The notes beneath the pieces were generated by a model. That model made no database searches and was not told the DNA's origin. It saw only the letters and a program-made list of their open reading frames with translations. DNA of 64,000 nucleotides from an uncultured Lachnospiraceae bacterium. GTDB lineage: Bacteria; Bacillota; Clostridia; Lachnospirales; Lachnospiraceae. Shown one piece after another: positions 8,483 through 16,716 of the stretch. The translations under genes were made by a program, and so were the position numbers. The stretch covers positions 43,741 through 107,740 of the forward strand of contig CANOMQ010000011.1 of the NCBI GenBank assembly GCA_947567595.1, written 5' to 3'. Positions within the stretch are counted from its first letter, which is position 1, and the number at the start of each line of letters is the position of its first letter.

Positions 8483-8511
8483 AGTATAGACGATGAAGGG
8501 GTGAAAGTCAA
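8483..8511 (-). promoter_or_regulatory. Promoter of the tenA-thiD-thiE operon
   Basis: Read on the minus strand, TTGACT and TATACT are separated by 17 bp. Transcription would start around 8476, just upstream of the TPP aptamer. Confidence 0.8.
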
Positions 8512-8529
8512 TCTCTTTTTTGCTCACAA

Positions 8530-8931
8530 TCAACCTTCCTCCCACAACGCCTCCCATTCAATACTCGCCGGGCGCTCCTGTGTGTCCCAAAATTCTTCTA
8601 TGCAGTAAATGGCTTTTTCAAGCGGTATGATAACATATTCCGGAGCCGTCCACGCTTCGCCGCCTGCAAGAAAGGTCACTTCCTCGTCACAATCCCCGCA
8701 GGACTGCCACACGTCGCCGTCCTCATTTTGAAAGTAGTGGACGCAGGCGCAGCCGCCTTTTGCGAGAATGGTAAGACAGGGGTATTCTGTCTCCTCACTG
8801 CTTATCCAAAGCTCATCACCGTCCGGCAAAGCGGCGCCCCGTTTTATCAGCTCAGTTATTTCCGCTTTGCTTTGGCATAATTGTTCGCCGCTTGTGGTAC
8901 TCACACGCATACGTTTTTCAGATGGGTTCAT
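8530..8931 (-). CDS. Imm1-like immunity protein
   Basis: A 133-residue acidic soluble protein resembling the Imm1 family of polymorphic-toxin immunity proteins. It shows a beta-rich core (E-L-W-I-S-S-E-E-T-E-Y-P and A-C-V-H-Y-F) and the C-terminal pattern I-P-L-E-K-A followed by E-E-F-W and P-A-S-I-E-W-E. Immunity proteins usually sit after their toxin, but no toxin gene is adjacent, so this one appears orphaned. An AAGGAGAA ribosome site precedes the ATG. Family assignment rests on pattern similarity only. Confidence 0.6.
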   Translation of the reverse strand: MNPSEKRMRVSTTSGEQLCQSKAEITELIKRGAALPDGDELWISSEETEYPCLTILAKGGCACVHYFQNEDGDVWQSCGDCDEEVTFLAGGEAWTAPEYVIIPLEKAIYCIEEFWDTQERPASIEWEALWEEG

Positions 8932-9286
8932 AACATCGTTCTCCTTGTACTATAGTGGAAAATTATCCACATTGAAAAATAAAATCATTTCACAATTATA
9001 TTTTAACTTTGCATTCATTCCTGTATAAATAGTAACATTAACATTAACATGTATTTATTATAACGGGATTGGCAATCATTTACAATCACAAATTGCACAG
9101 CTTTCCTTAAATAATAATTCCTTATTTTTAAGCAGCTATATCGAATGCTTTTTTCAAAACCATCATGCATAATAGACAGAATGAAGTTATTCGTGGAAAA
9201 GGAAAAAATTCACTCAAGAAAACTATAAAACATGACATCAGATGTCGGGTTATATTTGATACCCTGTTCCCATAGGAGGTGCCAAA
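8932..9286. other. AT-rich intergenic stretch
   Basis: No convincing gene. It holds the upstream region of the Imm1-like gene (possible minus-strand TATAGT near 8950), three short tandem AACATT units near 9034-9050 and otherwise featureless AT-rich DNA up to the AGGAGG at 9275-9280 of the next gene. Confidence 0.5.
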
Positions 9287-9532
9287 ATGAAATTGGAATG
9301 GAGAAAACACGAAAAAGCGCTGTACGGAGCAAAATGTATCCCTGCTTTCGTAGAGATACCGAAACAAAATTTTATTATGATAAAAGGAAGCGGAAATCCA
9401 AACGACACAGATTTTTCAGAAAAGGTATCTGCCCTTTATTCACTGGCGTATGCCATTAAAATGGGCTATAAAGCCGTTGCGTCGAAAAACGTTTTATCCA
9501 ATGAAATCCACGACTTTACGGTTTACCCTTAA
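9287..9532 (+). pseudogene. Truncated GyrI-like small-molecule-binding protein
   Basis: The first 81 residues match the start of GyrI-like (SOUL/Rob-type effector-binding) proteins: W-R-K-H-E-K-A-L-Y-G-A-K, then P-K-Q-N-F-I-M-I-K-G-S-G-N-P, F-S-E-K-V and L-Y-S-L-A-Y-A-I-K. Family members are about 200 residues. Here the frame stops after F-T-V-Y-P, before the second half of the domain, and nothing matching continues downstream. A perfect AGGAGG precedes the ATG, so it may still be translated as a fragment. Confidence 0.75.
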
Positions 9533-9561
9533 AGAAATTAGGCTTCTGATAATTGGAAATC

Positions 9562-9590
9562 TTGTAAAATAAGTGTTGATGGCATATAAT
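9562..9590 (+). promoter_or_regulatory. Promoter of the third toxin-antitoxin locus
   Basis: TTGTAA (9562-9567) and TATAAT (9585-9590) with a 17-bp spacer, followed by the ribosome site AAGGAGG at 9604-9610 and the ATG at 9617. Confidence 0.7.
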
Positions 9591-9616
9591 AAAGGTGATT
9601 GGGAAGGAGGAGTCCT

Positions 9617-9871
9617 ATGCAGTCTATGGCATTGAAAATAAATCATCTGCTGGAAGGTTTGGAAGAAGAGGATTTTGACAAGGCTGTTTCCTATATAGAA
9701 TTTTTAGTCAGTGACAGAAAAAAGAAGAAAGCAGTACAAGAGGCACTGGCAGAAGAAAAAGAGGATGTGGAGGCGATTGTCAGATCTCTGACAGGCATTA
9801 TCCCGGATAAGGGAAAGACACTGGAGGATTACCGGAATGAAAGGCTGAAAAAATATGAAATACCTGATTGA
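9617..9871 (+). CDS. Putative antitoxin of a PIN-toxin pair
   Basis: An 84-residue charged helical protein. The N-terminus (M-A-L-K-I-N-H-L-L-E-G-L, then D-F-D-K-A-V-S-Y-I-E-F-L) resembles small antitoxins paired with PIN proteins. The middle is Lys/Glu-rich and the end (L-E-D-Y-R-N-E-R-L-K-K-Y) is a likely toxin-binding helix. It overlaps the start of the PIN gene by 17 bp. The assignment depends mostly on this pairing. Confidence 0.7.
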   Translation: MQSMALKINHLLEGLEEEDFDKAVSYIEFLVSDRKKKKAVQEALAEEKEDVEAIVRSLTGIIPDKGKTLEDYRNERLKKYEIPD

Positions 9872-10169
9872 TACGAATATTATCCTTGATGTGCTGCTAG
9901 GCAGGGAACCTTATTATGATGACAGTGCAAAAGTGTTAAATCTGTCCGGAAAGAAGAATATTACCCTGTATGTAACGGCTTCTTCCATAACAGATATATA
10001 CTATATTGCGAACCAGACGCTGAGAAATAAGGAAGAAGTAAAGGCACTGTTGATAAAGCTGCTAAAGGTTGTATTCATTGCGGGTGTTTCAGAAGATGAG
10101 ATTAGGAATGCACTTGCATTGTCTTGGAGGGATTTTGAGGATTCGGTACTTTTATGGAAAATATATTGA
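9855..10169 (+). CDS. PIN-domain toxin, C-terminally truncated
   Basis: A VapC-like ribonuclease fold: M-K-Y-L-I-D-T-N-I-I-L-D at the start (first acidic residue), A-S-S-I-T-D-I-Y-Y-I-A in the middle and W-R-D-F-E-D-S near the end. Relatives run to about 135-140 residues and end with an I-I-T-R-N-type strand and a last catalytic Asp. Here the frame ends at 104 residues with L-L-W-K-I-Y, and the +1 frame briefly continues with a Y-G-K-Y-I-D-C-A-D sequence, so a frameshift plus deletion is likely. Probably inactive. Confidence 0.75.
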   Translation: MKYLIDTNIILDVLLGREPYYDDSAKVLNLSGKKNITLYVTASSITDIYYIANQTLRNKEEVKALLIKLLKVVFIAGVSEDEIRNALALSWRDFEDSVLLWKIY

Positions 10170-10180
10170 TTGTGCTGATA

Positions 10181-10214
10181 GGGGCAGTTATCATGACGTG
10201 TAACTGCCCGTTTT
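10181..10214 (+). terminator. Intrinsic terminator after the PIN gene
   Basis: A 9-bp stem (GGGCAGTTA paired with TAACTGCCC) with a 10-nt loop, followed by GTTTT. It closes the antitoxin-PIN operon just before the convergent antiporter gene. Confidence 0.85.
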
Positions 10215-10269
10215 GTAATATAAATGAAAATTATCGAAATTGTTTTTTTTATCGGTGAGCTTGTGCAGA

Positions 10270-11208
10270 TTACAACAGAATTGCTGCAAAGTATATGGCA
10301 TATCCCGCCAACAACAGCGCACCGTGCGGGCGTTTGAGTGTTTTATTTTTATGACAAAAGACAATCAGACAAAATGCAGCCACTGCGGAAATGATGCTGT
10401 CAAAGCGAAATTCCGGCGCAAATGCCACAGGGCGGATAAGCGCGGAAAGACCTACGACAAACAGGATGTTAAAAATATTGCTGCCCACAATGTTCCCGAT
10501 GGCGATGTCCGCCTCGCCCTTTCGCGCCGCCGTAACCGATGTTACAAGCTCAGGCAGGGAAGTCCCGAGGGCGACAATGGTTAGTCCGATAAAACGCTCG
10601 CTCATGCCCAGTTTTTTGGCAATGCCACAGGCGGCGTCCACTGCAAAGTTACTTCCTATGACGGTCATTGCCAAGCCTAAAATGCACATTAGGAGGATTT
10701 TCCAAATGGCTTGGGAACTGGGGGTGGTATCATGCGCATTGCTTTGTGCGGTGTTTTTGCGTGCGGAGCAAAACAGATAGGCAAGGTATAGGATAAAAAG
10801 GGCAATCTGCACAACGCCATCTGCAAGCCCGACTGTTCCGTCTAACCCTTGCAACAGCAACAATATGCTCACACCCGTAAGAAACGGCAGTTCGATTGCC
10901 ACAGTGCTTTTTTCGACCGCAAGCGGTGTGATGACTGCCGATATTCCAAGGATAATAAGAATGTTGAGGATATTGCTCCCGACGACATTTCCAATCGTGA
11001 TATCCGCGTTTCCTTTCAGCACGGCGGAAATGCTGACTGCCGCCTCCGGCAGGCTTGTGCCCATTGCGACGACGGTCAGACCAATGATAAGCTGCGAAAT
11101 GCCAAGCCTTGCCGCAAGCCCACACGCCCCGCCGACGAATAAATCCGCGCCTTTCACTAGCAGAACGAGTCCTGCGGATAAAATGAGTAACCATGCAAAA
11201 ATTTCCAT
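10270..11208 (-). CDS. Calcium/sodium antiporter, CaCA family (YrbG-like)
   Basis: A 312-residue polytopic membrane protein with two homologous halves, each carrying the CaCA alpha-repeat. The first reads G-T-S-L-P-E-A-A-V-S then G-N-V-V-G-S-N-I-L-N-I-L; the second reads G-T-S-L-P-E-L-V-T-S then G-N-I-V-G-S-N-I-F-N-I-L. These conserved acidic and polar residues bind the exchanged cations. It is transcribed alone behind a leader with a probable Mn2+-type riboswitch, so its physiological substrate may include Mn2+ as well as Ca2+; that is inference. Confidence 0.92.
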   Translation of the reverse strand: MEIFAWLLILSAGLVLLVKGADLFVGGACGLAARLGISQLIIGLTVVAMGTSLPEAAVSISAVLKGNADITIGNVVGSNILNILIILGISAVITPLAVEKSTVAIELPFLTGVSILLLLQGLDGTVGLADGVVQIALFILYLAYLFCSARKNTAQSNAHDTTPSSQAIWKILLMCILGLAMTVIGSNFAVDAACGIAKKLGMSERFIGLTIVALGTSLPELVTSVTAARKGEADIAIGNIVGSNIFNILFVVGLSALIRPVAFAPEFRFDSIISAVAAFCLIVFCHKNKTLKRPHGALLLAGYAIYFAAILL

Positions 11209-11282
11209 AATGAGAATCTTTCCTTTCCGTTTTTCGATGTGCGTTTTTGAATTTTACGCACATATTTTTTGATGATTTCGGC

Positions 11283-11324
11283 AAAATAAAAAGACTTTGC
11301 CATTTACAATAACAGCAAAGTCTT
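11283..11324 (-). terminator. Terminator in the antiporter leader
   Basis: On the minus strand a perfect 10-bp stem (AAGACTTTGC paired with GCAAAGTCTT) with a 14-nt loop is followed by a T-rich stretch. Its 5' arm is also the 3' part of the riboswitch aptamer, so the two structures would exclude each other. Confidence 0.8.
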
Positions 11325-11430
11325 GCAATTTCATTACAAAGCCGGATCACTTGGATCGTACTGACGGCAAGGTAAACATGGAAACGTTTCATGAAAATTT
11401 TCCATGCAAGCTACTCCCTTTGTAGCTTTA
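11305..11430 (-). promoter_or_regulatory. Probable yybP-ykoY (Mn2+) riboswitch
   Basis: The minus-strand leader begins with CTACAAAGGGAGTAGC, contains GCCGTCAGTACG, then CCGGC, and ends with GCAAGACTTTGC. These match the order of conserved elements in the yybP-ykoY class (GGGGAGTAG near the 5' end, GTCAxxAC, a CCGGC segment and a GCAAGACxxxxGC hairpin). The element starts close to the predicted transcription start and overlaps a terminator, the usual ON-switch arrangement. Known members respond to Mn2+ and often control metal exporters. Confidence 0.75.
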
Positions 11431-11459
11431 GTATAGTATCAATGCAGAGAGAATGTCAA
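11430..11459 (-). promoter_or_regulatory. Promoter of the antiporter transcript
   Basis: On the minus strand a perfect TTGACA (11454-11459) and TATACT (11430-11435) with an 18-bp spacer stand directly upstream of the riboswitch. Confidence 0.8.
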
Positions 11460-11513
11460 TAGTAAATTGAAATCACAAATCAAAATTTCAACAAAAATAC
11501 AAAATTTAACAGG

Positions 11514-11543
11514 TTGTATGTACACATCCGTTTATGTTATAAT
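11514..11543 (+). promoter_or_regulatory. Promoter of the helicase fusion gene
   Basis: TTGTAT (11514-11519) and TATAAT (11538-11543) with an 18-bp spacer, 36 bp before the ATG; an AAAGGAAG ribosome site lies between. Confidence 0.7.
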
Positions 11544-11578
11544 ACTCTCAAATAAACGCACCCACAAAGGAAGAAATT

Positions 11579-14500
11579 ATGTACACAGTCATATTTGCCG
11601 ATACCGAAGTAAGCCCGAAAACAAATACCGTATTAGACTATGGCGCCGCAGTGGACGCAAATACGTCTATCCACACCAATGCAAGGGGAAAATTCCGCGA
11701 TTTTCTCATAAAAAACAGCACAGGCAGCAAGCGCTTCGTGTGCGGGCATAATTTTGTGCACCATGACGCAAAATACATCCGGCAGGAATTGCAGGACGCC
11801 CAGATTGACGACATCATAGACACGCTCTATCTGTCCCCGCTGCTGTTCCCGAATAAGCCGTACCATGCCCTAGTCAAAGACGACAAGCTGCAGACTGACG
11901 CGCTCAACAATCCGCTCAACGACGCAATCAAAGCGATGGAATTATTTTATGATGAAGTAAACGCCTTTTACAGCCTGAACGAGCTGCAAAAGGATATTTA
12001 TGCCGATTTGCTTTATCAGAAGGAAGAATTTCATGGCTTTTTTTCGTATCTCAATTTTTACCCGAGAAGAGGCACGGCAAATCTTATCCGAACAGTTTAT
12101 CATGGCAAAATATGCAGCAACTGCGATATTGCGGGCATTGCGCAGCAGTATCCGGTGGAGCTTGCATATGTCTTGGCAATGATTTCGGCAAAGGACACGA
12201 CGTCCATGATACCAAACTGGGTGAATATGAGGTTCCCGGCGGTTTCCAATGTCATCCGGCTGCTGCGCGGTACAATCTGCGCCGAAAAATGCGCCTATTG
12301 CCAAAAGGAGCTGAATATCCACAGGCGATTAAAGCAGATTTTTGGCTATGATGATTTTCGCAAATATGACGGCGAAAACTTGCAGGAAAAGGCAGTGCAG
12401 GCGGCGGTGGACAATCAGTCCCTGCTTGCCATTTTCCCGACGGGAGGCGGAAAGTCAATCACGTTTCAGCTCCCCGCGCTGATGGCAGGCGCATTGTCCA
12501 AGGAGCTGACGGTTGTCATCTCGCCGCTGCAATCCCTTATGAAGGATCAGGTGGACAACCTTGAAAAGAAAGGCATTGTGGATGCTGTGACGATTAACGG
12601 GCTGCTCAGTCCGATTGAACGCGCGGACGCCATTGAGCGTGTTGAGAACGGAATGGCATCAATCCTATACATATCGCCGGAGTCCCTGCGCTCCAAGACC
12701 ATCGAGCTTTTGCTCCTAAAGCGCAACATTGCAAGATTTGTCATCGACGAGGCACACTGTTTTTCCGCGTGGGGACAGGATTTCAGGGTGGATTACCTAT
12801 ACATTGGCGACTTTATCAAAGAGCTGCAGGAGAAAAAACAGTTAAACAAAAAGATTGCGGTATCCTGCTTTACCGCGACTGCCAAGCAGAAGGTGGTCAG
12901 CGATATCAAGGCATATTTTAAGGAGCATCTGGACTTGGATTTGGAGCTGTATACCTCCAATGCAAGCCGAAAAAACTTACGGTACGAGGTCATTTACAAG
13001 GAAAGTGACGAGGAAAAATACGCGGCGCTGCGGTGGCTTATAGAACAGAAAAACTGCCCGACCATCGTCTATGCTTCAAGGACAAAACGGACGATGGAGC
13101 TTGCTAAAAAGCTATGCGACGACGGCTTTTCGGCGCGTGCTTTTAATGGCAGAATGGATCGGAACGAAAAGCAGGAAAACCAAAATGCCTTCATCAACGA
13201 CGAGGTACAGGTGATGGTTGCGACCTCTGCGTTTGGCATGGGGGTAGACAAGCCGAACGTCAAGCTTGTGGTACACTATGATATTTCCGATTCGCTGGAA
13301 AATTACGTGCAGGAGGCGGGCAGGGCAGGCAGGGATCAGAACCTGCAGGCAGAATGCTATGTGCTTTTTAATGAAGGGGACTTGGACAAGCATTTCATGC
13401 TTTTAAATCAGACGAAGCTTAGCATCAGTGAAATCCAGCAGGTTTGGAAAGCGATTAAGGATCTGACAAGGAACCGTCCGATTGTACAGCGTACACCACT
13501 GGAAATCGCGCGGCAGGCGGGATGGGACGAAACGGTCTCGGATATTGAGACGCGTGTCAGGACGGCAGTGCAGGCACTGGAGAATGCCGGATATATTAAA
13601 CGCGGGAAAAACGTGCCGCACATTTACGCGACAAGCATTCTTGTCAGGAACATGATAGAAGCCTCTGCAATGATTGAAAAGTCCTATAAAATGAATGAGG
13701 CGGAGCGCACGAACGCAAAGCGGATTATCAGTATGCTGATTTCGGCAAGGAGCGTTGCGAATGCGGCGGCTGACGAGGGGGAGTCGCGGGTTGATTACAT
13801 TTCGGACAGGCTTGGCATCGGGCGCGAGGAAACGTTTAAGCTCATTCAGATTTTGCGCGAGGAGAATATTTTGGCAAACACGAAGGACTTGACGGCGTAC
13901 ATCCAGAAAACGGATACGGAAAATAAGTCGCTGAATATCCTTAGGAAATATTCCCTGCTGGAAGAATTTCTTGTGAAAAATCTAAACGAGGATGGGGAAA
14001 GCCTGAATTTAAAGGAGCTGAATGAAACCGCCATAAGCAGTGGGATAAAGACCGCGACAGTTAATGCGATGAAGACCATATTTTATTTTTGGACCATCAA
14101 AAAATATATCAAAAAAAGCATTGAAAACACGACGCAGCGTACGGTTGTCATTCCAGAGCTGAAACGGGAGCAGTTGTGGAAAAAGCGGCAGCAGTGTATT
14201 GGTCTGGCGGATTTTATCGTAAAGTATCTGTTTGACAAAAGCAGGGCGGTTCTAAGCAGCAAGGAGCAGGTTTTGGTGGGCTTTTCCGTTTTGGAGCTAA
14301 AGCAGGAATATTGGAAAAGCAGGGATATCGCGGCGTCCGATGAGGAGGTGGAGGACGCGCTTTTGTATTTGTCAAAAATTGATGCCATGAAGCTTGAGGG
14401 CGGTTTTCTTGTGCTTTATAGCGGAATGCAGATTACAAGGCTGGAGCTGGACAATAAAATCCGGTACAAGGCAGACGACTATAAGGATCTGAATGCGTAC

Positions 14501-16369
14501 TACAAACAGAAAATGCAGCAAATCCATATCGTCGGCGAGTTTGCGAACATGATGGTCAGAAATTATCAGGAAGCGCTGCAGTTTGTCAATGAGTATTTTC
14601 AGATGGATTACCGGATGTTTATCGCAAAATATTTCAAGGGAAACCGGAAAAACGAGATTAACAGAAACATCACGCCGGACAAATACAATAAGCTGTTTCA
14701 GGAGCTGTCGCAGCGGCAAAGGGAAATCATTGATGATGATGTGTCGAAGTATGTCGTCGTGGCGGCAGGACCGGGAAGCGGCAAGACAAAGGTCTTGGTG
14801 CATAAGCTCGCTTCGCTCATGCTGTTGGAGGATGTAAAGCATGAACAGCTTCTGATGGTGACATTTTCGCGCGCGGCGGTGACGGAGTTTCGCCAGAGGC
14901 TTTATGCGCTGATTGGAAACGCAGCGGGCTTTATCGAAATCAAGACGTTTCATTCGTACTGCTTTGACTTGATTGGCAGGGTGGGAAATCTTGTCAATTC
15001 CAAGACGGTCGTGCGGGACGCTTCGGAAATGATTGAGAACGGGGACGTTGAAATCGGCAGGATTACGAAGACCGTTCTTGTGATTGATGAGGCGCAGGAC
15101 ATGGACGAGAATGAGCACAGGCTGGTTTGCGCGCTGATGGAGCGAAACGATGATTTGCGTGTGATTGCCGTAGGGGACGACGATCAGAATATTTATGAGT
15201 TCAGAGGCTCTAATTCCGCTTATTTTGCGGCGTTTTTGAAGGAGGAGAACGCGAAGAAATACGAGCTTTTGGACAACTACAGAAGCGCTCCTTGCATCGT
15301 GGCGTTTGCCAATCATTTTGTGCAGTGCATTCATCAACGGCTGAAAAGTGCGCCTATTGTCTCGCGGGGCGCTGCGGGCGGCGAGGTTGAGCTGGTGCAG
15401 TGCGCAAGCCAAAATTTGGAGGAGCCTGTGGCAAATGCGGCAATTGCGGCGCGCAGCAAAGGAACGGTGTGCATTCTCACCAACACCAACAACGAGGCGT
15501 TCTGCATAGTCGGGCTTTTAAAGCACAAGGGAATTGGCGCAAAGCTGATACAGTCCAGTGACGGATTTGATTTGTATAACATGGTCGAGCTGCGGTTTTT
15601 CATGATGAAAATTGAGAAGGATTTGACAACGCCGATTATTTCCGATGCGAAGTGGGAGGACGCGAAAAGCAGGATGGCGCGGTATTATGAACGCAGCAGT
15701 AATCTTGCGCTGTGCCTTACGATTTTGGCAGTTTTTGAGCAGTCCAACAAGCGGAAATACAAATCGGATTTGGAGGCGTTTTTGCATGAGTCGAAGCTGG
15801 AGGATTTTTTTCAGAATGAAAACGGCGATGTGGTCGTGTCCACGATTCATAAATCAAAGGGCAGGGAGTTTGACGAGGTTTTTATGCTGCTTGACAAGGT
15901 GCGCATTGATACAGACGCGTGCAAACGCAAGCTCTATGTGGGTATGACAAGGGCGAAGCGGGGGATGCATCTGTTTTATAATAATAAGGAGTTTGACCGT
16001 TTTATTTCCGAGGGTGTGAGGACGAGGGCGGATGATGTGCTGTATGAAAAGCCGGAGGAAATTCTGATGCAGCTTTCACATAAGGATGTTAATCTTGGTT
16101 TTTTTAAGGGGAAGAAAGAGATTATCCGGCAAATGATATGCGGCACACAGCTTTTTGTGCGCGGGGTGGAGCTTTGCGTGGAATATGACGGAAGAATGCA
16201 GGCGGTGGTGCAGTTTTCCAAGGATTTCCGCAAGCAGGCGCAGCAGTATCAGACGCAAGGGTATGTGATGAAAAGCGCGCGGGTGCGGTTTGTCGTGGGG
16301 TGGATGGACGTGGACGAAGGGAAGGAGTATCCGATTGTTTTGCCGGATGTGTGGTTTTGTCATGAATGA
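11579..16369 (+). CDS. Three-part DNA repair enzyme: DnaQ-like exonuclease + RecQ helicase + UvrD/PcrA-like helicase
   Basis: A 1,596-residue fusion. Residues 1-190 look like a DEDD exonuclease: A-D-T-E at D8/E10, G-H-N-F-V-H-H-D near 60 and a Y-H-A-L-V-K-D-D then N-N-P-L-N-D-A block. Residues about 255-800 are a RecQ helicase with Walker A T288-GGGKS, D390-EAH-C, and the motifs near T-A-T-A-K and Q-E-A-G-R-A-G-R-D, plus a winged-helix region. Residues about 1030-1500 are an SF1 helicase with G1064-P-G-S-G-K-T, V-I-D-E-A-Q-D, G-D-D-D-Q-N-I-Y-E-F-R, T-I-H-K-S-K-G-R-E-F and Y-V-G-M-T-R-A-K-R. All three appear intact. It stands alone with its own promoter and terminator. Likely role: DNA end or fork processing, possibly also defence. 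Confidence 0.92.
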   Translation: MYTVIFADTEVSPKTNTVLDYGAAVDANTSIHTNARGKFRDFLIKNSTGSKRFVCGHNFVHHDAKYIRQELQDAQIDDIIDTLYLSPLLFPNKPYHALVKDDKLQTDALNNPLNDAIKAMELFYDEVNAFYSLNELQKDIYADLLYQKEEFHGFFSYLNFYPRRGTANLIRTVYHGKICSNCDIAGIAQQYPVELAYVLAMISAKDTTSMIPNWVNMRFPAVSNVIRLLRGTICAEKCAYCQKELNIHRRLKQIFGYDDFRKYDGENLQEKAVQAAVDNQSLLAIFPTGGGKSITFQLPALMAGALSKELTVVISPLQSLMKDQVDNLEKKGIVDAVTINGLLSPIERADAIERVENGMASILYISPESLRSKTIELLLLKRNIARFVIDEAHCFSAWGQDFRVDYLYIGDFIKELQEKKQLNKKIAVSCFTATAKQKVVSDIKAYFKEHLDLDLELYTSNASRKNLRYEVIYKESDEEKYAALRWLIEQKNCPTIVYASRTKRTMELAKKLCDDGFSARAFNGRMDRNEKQENQNAFINDEVQVMVATSAFGMGVDKPNVKLVVHYDISDSLENYVQEAGRAGRDQNLQAECYVLFNEGDLDKHFMLLNQTKLSISEIQQVWKAIKDLTRNRPIVQRTPLEIARQAGWDETVSDIETRVRTAVQALENAGYIKRGKNVPHIYATSILVRNMIEASAMIEKSYKMNEAERTNAKRIISMLISARSVANAAADEGESRVDYISDRLGIGREETFKLIQILREENILANTKDLTAYIQKTDTENKSLNILRKYSLLEEFLVKNLNEDGESLNLKELNETAISSGIKTATVNAMKTIFYFWTIKKYIKKSIENTTQRTVVIPELKREQLWKKRQQCIGLADFIVKYLFDKSRAVLSSKEQVLVGFSVLELKQEYWKSRDIAASDEEVEDALLYLSKIDAMKLEGGFLVLYSGMQITRLELDNKIRYKADDYKDLNAYYKQKMQQIHIVGEFANMMVRNYQEALQFVNEYFQMDYRMFIAKYFKGNRKNEINRNITPDKYNKLFQELSQRQREIIDDDVSKYVVVAAGPGSGKTKVLVHKLASLMLLEDVKHEQLLMVTFSRAAVTEFRQRLYALIGNAAGFIEIKTFHSYCFDLIGRVGNLVNSKTVVRDASEMIENGDVEIGRITKTVLVIDEAQDMDENEHRLVCALMERNDDLRVIAVGDDDQNIYEFRGSNSAYFAAFLKEENAKKYELLDNYRSAPCIVAFANHFVQCIHQRLKSAPIVSRGAAGGEVELVQCASQNLEEPVANAAIAARSKGTVCILTNTNNEAFCIVGLLKHKGIGAKLIQSSDGFDLYNMVELRFFMMKIEKDLTTPIISDAKWEDAKSRMARYYERSSNLALCLTILAVFEQSNKRKYKSDLEAFLHESKLEDFFQNENGDVVVSTIHKSKGREFDEVFMLLDKVRIDTDACKRKLYVGMTRAKRGMHLFYNNKEFDRFISEGVRTRADDVLYEKPEEILMQLSHKDVNLGFFKGKKEIIRQMICGTQLFVRGVELCVEYDGRMQAVVQFSKDFRKQAQQYQTQGYVMKSARVRFVVGWMDVDEGKEYPIVLPDVWFCHE

Positions 16370-16420
16370 TGTGTTCAGCAGGGATTACCCTAGAGATGTA
16401 AAAGTGGAGCTTTTAAGCAG

Positions 16421-16462
16421 AGGGAAGTATTTCCGTTAAAGATGGGGATACTTCCCTTTTTG
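16421..16462 (+). terminator. Intrinsic terminator of the helicase gene
   Basis: A perfect 10-bp stem (AGGGAAGTAT paired with ATACTTCCCT) with a 17-nt loop, followed by six T residues. Confidence 0.85.
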
Positions 16463-16548
16463 CGTGGAAAATGTAAAGATATTTATGTTTTTGTGTGCAT
16501 TTGCGGAGTGTTAAAATTTTTACAGGAACAGGTTGAAAGCCTAAAGGC

Positions 16549-16558
16549 AAAAAGGTTT
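16549..16558. repeat. Target site duplication, left copy
   Basis: AAAAAGGTTT lies directly outside the left terminal inverted repeat and is repeated exactly outside the right one (18132-18141). Ten base pairs falls within the 9-12 bp range usual for IS4-family insertions. Confidence 0.85.
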
Positions 16559-16570
16559 CTTGAGTTTCCG
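16559..16570 (+). repeat. Left terminal inverted repeat of the IS
   Basis: CTTGAGTTTCCG, perfectly repeated in inverse orientation at 18120-18131. Confidence 0.85.
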
Positions 16571-16716
16571 CAAAATGTAATAAAAAAATGATTACACTCT
16601 CTCAAAGCATCAATCTGCCGATTTTTTGAGATTTTAAGAATGGCAGCTCTGTGAATAGAGACACTTTAATAAGCCCCGCCGGAACCGGACTTCGGGAGAT
16701 ATATTCTTTTATCTAT

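Noticed and set aside
9034-9050. AACATT tandem units as a possible repeat array
   Set aside because: Only three 6-bp units in AT-rich DNA, expected by chance; no CRISPR-like spacing.
14372-15412. 346-codon minus-strand frame inside the helicase gene
   Set aside because: The composition is typical of an antisense shadow and the plus strand shows intact SF1 helicase motifs there.
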